DNA of 64,000 nucleotides from Budorcas taxicolor (taxonomy: Eukaryota > Chordata > Mammalia > Artiodactyla > Bovidae), in contig NC_068910.1 of assembly GCF_023091745.1 (NCBI RefSeq), positions 90,896,170 to 90,960,169 on the forward strand, given 5' to 3'. Of this stretch, positions 54,187 to 64,000 are shown piece after piece. The stretch's first letter is position 1; each line of letters opens with the position of its first letter. A model generated the notes under the pieces. The model saw only the letters and a program-made list of their open reading frames with translations, was not told the origin of the DNA and did no database searches. The position numbers and the translations under genes were made by a program.

Positions 54187-54220
<34 letters not shown>
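54187..54220. repeat. (TA)n microsatellite
   Basis: About 16 AT dinucleotides within the L1 fragment. Confidence 0.9.
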
Positions 54221-54221
<1 letters not shown>

Positions 54222-57200
54222 CTATGTTCATTGCAGAATTATTTACAATAATCAAGACTTAGAAAAAATCTAAATGTCCATTACTGGATGAATGGATAAA
54301 GAAATATAAACTAATTAGCTAAATAAATAAATACATACACAATGGAATACTATAAAACCATAAAAAGAAGGATAACTTGTAATTTGAGATGACATGGATG
54401 GACCTTGAAGGTTATTATACTAATTGAAATAAGTCAGGCAGAGGAAGAAAAATATCATATGACCTCACTTATATGTGGAATTTAAAACAAAACAAAACAA
54501 AAAACAAGTTTATAGATACAGAGAACAGATTGATGATTGCCTAAGTTGAGGGTGAGGGAGAGGTAGAATGGATGAAAGAGGTCCAAAGTTATAAATTCCA
54601 AGTTATAGTAAATAAATAAATTTTATAATGGAAGATATAATGTACAATAGAGGGAATATATTTACTAATATACTACTTCATTTTTGAAAGTTGCTAAGAG
54701 AGTAAATCTTAGAAGTTCTCATCACCAGCAAAAAAAATTCTAACTATATATGGTGATGGATAACTAGACTTATTGTGCTGATCACTTTGTACTTTACATA
54801 ATTATTCTGTGTCACATATGGGCATGTTTTACACACATAAAAAGGTTTGGGGCAAGGAAATGACTCATGTTATATTCTATTTTCTCATTAAAAAAGAACA
54901 ACGTCCAAACAGCCAATTCCATCTTTGCAAAATGATGTGATGTCACCTTTTAAGATAACTACTGTGAATGTCAAATGCATGCAACCAAGTGTCAAATGTA
55001 TATGTTCAGTTTGCTAAACATTATAAAATCAACTTGACCTCAGTTCTTTCAAGTAAAAAAGAGACCTTATCCTTGTCTAGTATTTAACATCTCAACAATC
55101 CAGTACAGAAATTATGTAACTTATCATTATTTCCAATAAGCCTAAATCAGGTCAAATTTACTTATTATCAATTATATTTATTCATTTAGTATTTATTCAT
55201 TGGGGGGAATAAAAAGCCTAAGTAAAAACACAAGAGCACCCCTCAATCTCTTTATGAATGATCTAAAAAGAACACTGTTTGAAATGGCTCTTCTGTCATC
55301 CACGTCAACTTTTTTAAAAGTACCTTTTAAAATGCCATATCTATCAGTTTTAATTGTGCAGTGCTCTAAATTTTCTCCTAATAACACTGACCCACAAAAT
55401 GTCTTACAGCTAAAGCTAACTTTAACAACCATTTAAATATTTTCCTACTCTCATAATTTTGTTATAAAGCAATTACTCAGCTACATTTTGTCTTATACTT
55501 ATTTTAGTATTTTCTATAGGTGTGTTTATACTGGCACATTATTTACCAAGTCAAGAGTATAACAGTTTAAAAGCAATTAAAATGCTCATGGTGTTTTAAT
55601 CAGTTTTGCAAACTTTATATAAGATATTAATAGGTAGTAACTTTTAATTCATACAAAATCTTTTAAAAAATGAAATAAAAAGAAGCAAACTGCATTTTAA
55701 ATTGTTGAAATAAGGTTCAGAGGACACCAGTTGCTGTATAATATAACTAGTCTACTGAAGACCCTAATGTTCGGAATATATAGAAATGATTTGTGAATCT
55801 GTAAGGATGAATACTGTTCAGCATCATTATTCATTTTGTGTATACCTATAAAATATTTAAAATGATAGCAAGCAAATAATATTTGATACATATGGATGCA
55901 TTGAAAAGCCACTTTTCAATTATCTTGCATATTTCATTTATCCAGGTTTATCATAAGAAAAGGGTGTCCTTAATGTCAAACAGTCTAAAATCATTCTCTT
56001 TATGATTATTATCTCTTAAACAATGGGTTATCTCAATCATTTATGTCCTAGCAATTCTGGATAAAACAGAATAAATACATCAGTGTAAATTAACAGGATA
56101 TTTTTACATTATTCACAACATCACAACATAATTTCACATCTTAAAGTTATGTAAGATTGTTAGTAATGAATTTAATGCTTTAAAATGAGCTACCCATAAA
56201 CGACTAGAGCAAAAGACTAATTTCCTTTTTCAAATTCCATTCTCAGGCTGAGTAATGCAGATGCTGCAGATTCGCACAACTCAGTTCCATCTTTCCAGGT
56301 TGCTGTCATTATTTCGTAATGCAGGTTTCTAAAGACGGTTACTTAGTTATCCATCTATATAACTGAGCAATGAGGAAAACGTATCCACTGTTATGTAGAT
56401 GAATCAATTCCAGTAAAGCTCATAACACAATGGAAGATCCATGATGCGCTGTTTACTAGTGTGGTGCTCTGTCATTATTTGTCACAGACTCATATTACGT
56501 ACCAATTATTTCTTGTACCTGACTGCTCTACTTATTTCTTCAAATATTGGCAAAAAAAAAAAAAAAAAAAAGGAAGAAAGTGTTTCAAGTTCTCTATAGG
56601 AAGGTTATGTGGAGAATTGCTTTTTCTTTTGAATAATTTTCAAGATTTATATCAATTTGTGTGAAATAACTGAAAGCAACCCAAAACCTTCATGAGTAAA
56701 TGAAAGAAATCTAAGGGAATGTCACATCTTCAGCAATCATTAGGGTTAAAATGGCTATCTCTGAAAGGCTATAAGAACATAAGAAGCTCTTTACTTTATC
56801 CTTTCTACCAAAAAAAAAAAAAAAAGGAAAAGAATCATAGGCCATAATGCTACTGAGTCTCAATCAAATCAAATACCATTAAAAAAAAAAAAAAAAACCC
56901 AGCAGGAGTGGAGCTCAGCGTCCTATTTATGCCACTGGATCAGAACAGTTAGGAGAGGAAGCCACTCTCACAAATCATTCTCTTGTTAAATTCTGTAGTG
57001 GGACTTCATTAAACCTCTTGGCTCTTAGCAATCCACTTTCAGCCTGTTCACAAAGAGCTCAGCTGGCAATACTGACTCTCTAAAAGTCTTCAATCACACA
57101 TTGTCTTTGGGGGTTTTCTTTTTATAACCACAAATCATTTCTTTCTCATTAGCTCCTCAAATCTTCACTTAAATTTTTTTCAAAACATTATTTTTAACTA

Positions 57201-57318
57201 CAAAGCAACCAACAGCAACAACACAAAAAGCCACAATAAATCCATAAGGGGGGTATTCTGAATAAATCTTGAGTTCAGCATTAAGAGTAGCAATACATAT
57301 TATAGGAGGTGCTAAATA

Positions 57319-57321
57319 TAC

Positions 57322-57354
<33 letters not shown>

Positions 57355-57408
57355 AACACTGTGTGTGTATGTGTGTGTGTGCGCGCGCGTGTGCATGTGC
57401 GTGTGTGT
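57319..57408. repeat. (TA)n followed by (TG)n/(CG) tract
   Basis: A TA run (about 57329-57353) is followed 6-10 bp later by TG repeats interrupted by GCGCGCGCGTGTGC. The tract alternates purine and pyrimidine for most of 90 bp. Confidence 0.88.
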
Positions 57409-58999
57409 ATATCCCATTCCCTGAAGCCCTGAAGTCCTGTTTACTCTAGTACCACTGACTTTACTGGGCCTTGGTGGCTTACTGCCACATGTCATGAAGA
57501 ATCATTCCCCAAAGAACCAGCCTGCCAGCTCTTGTCAGAGTGTGGCAAACATGTCTCACACATATCAAGCTTCTTAAATTCATCAGGTAAAACTTCGAGG
57601 GCCTCGTAATATGTGTTTCCTCAAAATGTTGAACTCACAGTTCTTTTTTTTTTTTCTATGAAATATTTTATTTACGATTTCAAGCAGTGAGCTCACAGTC
57701 CTTAGCAACAATCTTGTATTATAGTAAACCTGACCTGAACCTGCAAAAAGGCCCTCTGACACTATTAGTTTTGGCTCTGACTCAAATAACCACGTTATTG
57801 GTCAGAAACAATGTACTATTATACTGCCAGCTTTTCTGAAATCAGCAATTTAAGCAAACTGTTCCAACAAATGATTTAAATGAAGTCAACATCAAAGAAA
57901 GGGAATTCAGAACTGAAGGGTACAGTTTTTTCTCTCATTACTCCTTTTCTGTTTAGATATTATACCAGCTCTAAAAAGCGATATGACTCTTACACTCTAT
58001 CAGATATAATATGCTGATAAAAAGCTAAACATGGTGAAGCCTGTTTATGGGAACCACAAACTTACAAAAAGGCCTTCTTTCCCCTAGAGTTTGTTTTTGA
58101 ACGCAAGTTTATAGAAGTTTATCCCTCACTACTGGCAATAAAATCCACAGTCAACTACATTGTTTTATTTCTACTCAAATTTTAATTTTACATCCTGAAA
58201 TAATTATATAGTGGTCCATAAAAAAAAACGGCCAGATATGCAACATGCAACGTTGTGTAAGATTCACATGTGGTTTGGTAATCTTCAAAGTTGTTATTTC
58301 ACATCTTAGAAGAGGTTCAATGCACAAATGTGCATTTGTTTTAAATATGTACTTCTGATCCATTTTTGAGACTGTTAAAAAGTTTTAAATTATATAGTAG
58401 TCATTACTGGAGACCATCTATCAAATTGTTTTTAACTCTAGTTAACTCAATTGTTCCAATATATGGACTATAACTATGGAAGAAGCAATGAATGAATTCA
58501 CTATTATTTATTTTAGCAGGAAATTTAGCAGCACTGAACATTATTAGGAGGGAAACTAATTATGTTTAAAGATCAAAGGGAGTCATGTTAATTATGGATC
58601 TCTAAAAAAACACTATCTGGGTCTCAAATGTACATCAGATATACATAATTAATAAAAACAAAAAACATTTTAAACTAAATGTAGAATTTTTTCTGTGTAC
58701 CTAACTTATTTTTTGTTTCCTGAAGCAACTAGAATAAGAATTGACATTTTTTTAAACCACAATTACAGAAGACTTGATAGCCATTGTTTCCTTAAGAGTG
58801 TTTACTGTATATCTATGTAAATCGATGGAGATACACACATCACTCTGACTTGAATCTTTTCATACAGCCAGTGACAGGCAGGTAAAGGGCACTAAAGCTA
58901 CATGTAGTCCTGATTCTGACACATATGAAGACACATCACTGAAATGGCCTCTTTCTCTTTCTACTCCTTCTTCATATCATCTTTATTCTTCTCCTTTTA

Positions 59000-59110
59000 T
59001 TGAGCATTTCAATGCTTCACAGTGTGCTACCATTTCATATTAGCTCATTAATTTCCACAAAGTCCTATGAGGAAGATATTTTCACTCCCATTTTACAGAT
59101 GAGAAACCTA
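59000..59110 (-). repeat. MIR relic
   Basis: 'tcctatgaggaagatatttt' and 'cactcccattttacagatga', then 'gaaacctaag', are the reverse MIR signature. Confidence 0.65.
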
Positions 59111-59544
59111 AGAATTAGATTTCACGTCTATATTCAGCTTTTGAATCCATATTTGTGTCAGAAAAGAGTGGTTATTAGTTCTACCCTACAGAATTTTCCT
59201 AAAGCAGCAGCAAAAATATCTCCCTAAAACACAGTCCAACAAATATTGAGGACTGATTTTGACAGACTGGTCTCAGTATTGAAGAACCACAGAAAATTAT
59301 AATTATATAAAAACAAAACAATTACCAAACTATGCATTAATCAGCTATAAAAAACTTTCAAATCTCTATGGTCAAAATAAATATTACTGGGTTCTAACGG
59401 GTTTTAAGGTGTTTTGGAAGAAGATGAGAAAAATAATCATAACAACCACCACTTTTGCATAAGCACTTCATAACCCATAAACCATCTTATGAGACTGCTT
59501 TTATTTTGTTAATTGTTTTTTTAACTTTCTATCATGTTTGATGT

Positions 59545-59650
59545 TTACAGTCCATGTACATTCATTATCTTTTCAACAGATGAGAACATTGACTCAGAGA
59601 AGTTAACTGACTGGCCCAAGATCCCACAGCTGGTATGTATTGGGGCAGTT
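59545..59650 (-). repeat. MIR relic
   Basis: 'cagatgagaacattgactca', 'gagaagttaactgactggcc', 'caagatcccacagctggtat' are clear reverse MIR text. Confidence 0.75.
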
Positions 59651-60817
59651 GAAGATTGGCTCAGACAGAAAAGGGTACATGAACATCAAGGATGCTCCTA
59701 AGACTGCAATAAGCAATGAGACTAACAAGGCAAAGTAAACAAAGTGTACCTGCAAGGAACTCACAGTCAACTGAGCAGATGTTGAAATGCAATAAGGGTG
59801 ACAATAGAATCCAATGTGTCCCTAGCCTGAAACTGGGGTGAGGACTGTCTGCCGAGCTTTCTGGAACATGCCTACCTGAGCTGGGTCCAAGGACAGGAGT
59901 AATTACGGAAGAATTACAGAAGTAATTACAGATAGAAGACGTAGAAGATAGGTCAATGGGGGCAGGGCATTTTAGACCAAGACTTACCAAAATAAAAGCC
60001 CAGACATAATGGACATGGTGCCATTTACATGAAAAAAAAAAAAAGATGTAAACAATATAATACTACTACCCTGAAGGGAGGACCCAGAGGGGACTAAGTA
60101 GCTAGGCAGAGCAGTATTGAAGTATTTTGAATCCTATCATAGAGATGGGAAGCATGACTATGTTTTATGGATGGAACTAATATAACTTGATCTGTGTTTC
60201 AGGTCAACATACCTGTTGTGTGGGAGATGGATTCTATGAGACAAGATGGAGGCAAAGAAACTGGTTAGATGTTAACAGCTTCACTGGGCAAGAGATAATA
60301 AAGCAGTGATAAGAAGATAAGAAAGGTGTTGAGAGATATTTAAAACGCAAAATAAATAAGATTTTAAGGTGACTGACATTTGAGAAATGGAAGAGTAAGG
60401 CATGACCCCACCAACACCTAAGCTGCCTACTACTGTGTATCTGCGTGTTGTATTACCACCAACTGAAATGAAGAATATGGAAGAATTCAGCTTCTTACGG
60501 CTCGTCTGCACCTGTGTTCACTGTATCACTACTATTTCCTCTGAATTAACACTCCCACACGGGGTTAGGAGAATCTTAAAAGCTTAGACAAACCTGATAG
60601 TTCCTTCTTGTTTTACTGAAAATCATAACCATTGTTAAATTTCCAATTCATTGGGGTGTTAAATAGGGGTCAGTCATAGACTGTAGTGCCCAAGATGTTT
60701 CAGCAAAGGTTTTCTGTTTTTGTTTTGAGGCACAGAATTCACCAGCAGCAAAAAGAGGAGCTCTAGGAAACATTCCATCAGTAGCAATTAAGTCAGCAAA
60801 AAGACCTCACTGGTCTT

Positions 60818-60850
60818 TTTCTTTTTCTTTCTTTTTTTTTTTTTTTTTTG
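60818..60850. repeat. T-rich homopolymer tract
   Basis: A run of CTTTTTCTTTTTCTTTC followed by about 18 T. No attached element is recognised. Confidence 0.85.
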
Positions 60851-63354
60851 CCATTGTGTCTTTCTGGTCCTAGTCAATCTTAGGCTTCAAGGCTCAGCCT
60901 TCCAGAGGCTGTCAGTGGATAATCAATTCTAACGAAGAAGCGCTCTGTTCCTTCATTGCATGGAAGGCAGAATACGTATGGGAAACATCAAACAAAATAA
61001 TAGTTCTTCAGGACAGAACAGAATGCATATCCTTGTGATGATTCATGTGAACATTCCTATTGTATGCCAAGAATACATTTAAAGAGATAGCAACATCATT
61101 CATGATACCATATTTTAGAACTAAAAAAAATAATAAAATAATAAAACAGGTGATGAAATGGAGAGAATGGAGCAATTTCTCATCAAGGGAAGAAAAATGG
61201 ACAAGCACTTCTAGGAAAAGAGCTGGAGTTTCACAGAAATCCCATTTGTCTGGTTACAGAGCATCACCTGGTTTAGAGATGTGTGACACCTGCCTTTTTC
61301 TTTTAACAGAGCTATTGCTGAAAGGGCAGAAAAAGCAACTGTTTCTTAAGCTTCAAAGACTAACTGGTCCCTGTGAGAGGCCTGTGGAGAGTGCAGTGGG
61401 GTGTGAACTGAATGTCCAGCTTCCTGTGTCTGACTGGCCCAGCACTCAGGGCTACAGGGAAATAAAGGACTATATGTCTTTTAGTGCCTATTGTAAGAAA
61501 GACATACAAAATGGGATTAGATTTTCTTAATGGTTCAAGTCAGCAGAGATAACATGTGATTGCTTGGGAAATGGCTGGTATATGGAAGTTCTTTTTCATT
61601 TCGGTTTCCTGTGACAGACACAGCGATGGGAATACGATCACTCTGGTGATAGAGAGTCACAAATTTACTTTGTCAATGAAACTGGGACAGTAATAAGAGC
61701 TGCTTTATCTGTGAGGTTGTAAAGGGAGTGGAAAGATTAATAATGCCATCGACTTTACCCTGTTTAAGCAATGACTATCACTGAACCAAAGAACTGTAAA
61801 AAAATCTTAGGGCGGAGGACAAACTTGGAAATGGGAGAAATTTGGAGTTAAAACTCTTGAGGTTTTATCGACTATCTTTCTTTCAAGAGAGCATGCTTCG
61901 AAACGTGGAATTATTTTAAAAGCTATAGATATGGCTGCCATCATAAATACATCCAAATTTTAAATATTTTGCCATTACTAGAAATGGTAAATAAAGTTAT
62001 TTTTATTCCCTTATTTTTCTCTAAGTGTTTTGAAGGGGCAACCACCATGATTTTCTAAACTACTTTTAACAAAGAAATAAATGTACCCACTTTTTACATT
62101 AACTATGAATTTATTCAAAAATGAAAACAAGTAGGAAAACTTAGGTTGGCCATCAAGTGATTTCAAGAAGAATCTCAAGGCCCACCTGGCACACATCTAA
62201 CAAAGGCCTAATAGGTTTAGGTTAAGACAGTAAAATTACGTAAAACAAACCCACAACCATTCTCAAAACACCAACCAGAGGCATAAATTTCAGCAGTTTC
62301 AATGGCACACTGTTTAAAAACTGGACTGGGTGCCTCTCTGCATCTATTCTGTTCCAGTTGGACTTTACATTTTCTAGGTATGTCACAACCTATAAAATGG
62401 TTATAAATACCACATTATATATCTATTTCCTTAAAAGATGGGGCCATTGTGCAATACACAACACTAGTTTAGAAGATAATTCATTTCTACCATGACAGCA
62501 ATCTTAACACTTGTTGACATTAAAATGCAAATATAATAATGATTCAGTGACTGCACAACAACAACATAATCAATCAAAATTGACACAATACTTCTTTAAA
62601 AAGATGCTTGAATTTGTTTCTGTGTTTTAGGTTTACAAATAAAATTCTTGAGGAGGTGTGTAAATGTTATTACCAGATGGAGGGAAAATGGTGCATACAA
62701 ACACAAGGCATAAATATAACAATATTGATGATTTACATTCGTAGATAATAATATTTTGATTATTTCAGAAAATGACAGAATATCAAGTTTAGTTTGACTG
62801 AATTTTCTGGTTAATTCAGAGTTAAATAGAAACACTTTTCTATTGCTATGATTCCAAACAGCATTACTTCATTATTTTTTATTGGTCATGTAATGGACAT
62901 TAATAATTTTTCAATAGGTCAAATTACTACAGATCCTTTGAGTCGCTGAACGTTTTTCCATGACAGTAACACCCCATTACACATGAAATGCAATCATTTT
63001 GGAAATAATTTCAATTCCCAAAGGGTCATAATTTTCATTAAATTATCTAGTTATTTTGCATAACCTCAACATTAAATCTAGCACTACCTTTGATGGCATT
63101 AACAAGATCCAGCACATTAAGTTTAAAAGTCAAAGTTTTTTTTTTTAATAAAAATGTAATGATTTATATTTGAGAAGAGTTTTAATAATGTGTTACATAA
63201 TAAATTATCATGATTTTATTACTTCAGATTTCTCATTTACAATTGCAAAGGAAGAACTGTCTAGAATTATCTGAACATAACTATTTTTCTTATGAAATAA
63301 CTAATATTATTAAAATTAAACAATGAAGCTGTCACTAACAATAACACTTGTATA

Positions 63355-63590
63355 ATACAATGCTCCTTATTTATAAAACACTTTGTAACACACAATATGT
63401 TAAGCTTTTTATATGTATAATCTAATTTAATACTTGAAAAATGCTGTGAGGTTGGTATTACTGTCCACTTTTTATACATGGGGCAACCAAGACTCAAGAA
63501 ACCTAAATAACTTTTTCTAGGTCACACATTAGGTAAACGACAGAAATAAGATTCAACAACATTCTATCTGACTCCAATGTCTATGCTCCT
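63355..63590 (-). repeat. MIR relic
   Basis: 'tgctgtgaggttggtattac', 'ccaagactcaagaaacctaa', 'tttctaggtcacacattagg', 'gacagaaataagattcaaca' in the reverse MIR order, almost full length. Confidence 0.75.
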
Positions 63591-64000
63591 CACTACACAA
63601 TTCTTTGTAATGTACTTCTTCCAGCTCTGGTAATTCCCGAACTCTAGAGTAATTTTTAAAGCCCTTTCTTATTTCTGTAAGTTCATCTGATAACTTCTCA
63701 TTACAAGGACTGATGAGCTTGCTTGAAAATAAAAAATAAAAACAAGTGTCTGTGCCCCAACGAAGATCTATTAAATCAGGTTCTCCAAGGGGCATGCCTA
63801 ATAACCTGGATATTTAATAAGCTTCAGATAAGCTCAGATAGATATGATGAGATATTTCAGATAAGCTCAGATAACAAACTTTATCTAAGTTTAAGAAAAC
63901 TTGTCAAGCCCCAGGTTTTACTTTGCTCCTTTCAAACACAGACCACCAGGCAGTCATCACAGATGACAAGCTCGTCAAATATGATTTAATGCAACCTACT

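Larger units (their letters stand above)
53535..54850 (+). mobile_element. L1 LINE, ORF2 3' end and 3' UTR, interrupted
   Basis: Plus-strand L1: 'ggttattatccaagaaactc', 'acatatagatggccaacagg', 'gaaatgcaaatcaaaagcac', then, after a nested CHR SINE, 'gcaaggatgtggagaaaata', 'tccatatgatccagcagttc' and 'gacatggatggaccttgaag'. It carries many stops and frame breaks, so it is inactive. A (TA)n tract (54187-54220) replaces part of it. Confidence 0.9.
45679..64000 (-). other. ROBO1: ROBO1 intron (partial, 5'-most in window)
   Basis: At least 18.3 kb of intron before the 9-nt microexon. No Ig3 exon text (for example ENMVGKAEASATLTV) was found, so the preceding exon should lie beyond 64000. The part at 45.7-51.0 kb is AT-rich and nearly free of recognised repeats. 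At 51.0-54.85 kb lie BovB, ART2A, L2, MIR, L1 and CHR copies. At 54.9-64.0 kb are microsatellites, A or T runs (56551-56570, 56812-56825, 56880-56897, 57643-57655, 60818-60850) and MIR relics. Confidence 0.8.

Noticed and set aside
61060..61530. Longest open frame in the window (156 codons, plus strand)
   Set aside because: It matches no protein I know, has no splice-site or domain context, is antisense to an intron, and its length is within chance for 64 kb of six-frame sequence.
45679..64000. The Ig3 exon preceding the microexon
   Set aside because: No sequence encoding the expected Ig3 end was found, so the intron extends beyond the window.

Overview
The window is vertebrate, and specifically ruminant (bovid-type), genomic DNA. 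It is AT-rich, has intron-dominated architecture, and carries Bov-tA/Bov-A SINEs, BovB (RTE) LINE fragments, CHR-type SINEs, artiodactyl L1 tails, and old MIR, L2 and hAT relics. The species cannot be fixed further from sequence alone.

One protein-coding gene is visible. It is ROBO1 (roundabout guidance receptor 1) on the minus strand, and the whole window lies inside it. Fourteen exons can be placed by translation and splice sites, about 1.85 kb of coding sequence. Read from high to low coordinates they are: a 9-nt microexon (45670-45678); Ig4 (41549-41673 and 39071-39242); Ig5 (29726-29931 and 28142-28223); FN3-1 (27806-27974 and 27556-27722); FN3-2 (21688-21809 and 20624-20855); FN3-3 (19542-19663 and 16057-16228); the juxtamembrane/transmembrane exon (11769-11966); a 27-nt microexon (7684-7710); and a 43-nt cytoplasmic exon (6235-6277). 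All exon phases join without a break and no exon holds a premature stop. The signal peptide and Ig1-Ig3 lie beyond 64000, and most of the cytoplasmic tail (CC motifs, C terminus) lies below position 1.

Region by region: 1-6.2 kb is downstream intron with mixed repeats. 6.2-12 kb holds the transmembrane and cytoplasmic exons. 16-28.3 kb holds the three FN3 domains and the end of Ig5. 29.7-39.2 kb is a 9.1-kb intron between the two Ig5/Ig4 exons, and its 33.6-38.6 kb part is packed with ruminant retroelements. 39-45.7 kb holds Ig4 and the 9-nt microexon in repeat-poor DNA. 45.7-64 kb is intron, with a BovB/L2/L1 cluster at 51-55 kb.

The most interesting features are splicing signals. The 9-nt microexon (adds Val-Gly-Ser before Ig4) is followed by a dense cluster of ten NOVA-type YCAY motifs. 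The 27-nt microexon just inside the membrane is followed by four RBFOX-type GCATG motifs. One exon uses a GC donor. A full-consensus CTCF core motif lies 56 nt downstream of an FN3-3 exon. I see no undescribed gene system; the rest is ordinary mammalian intron.
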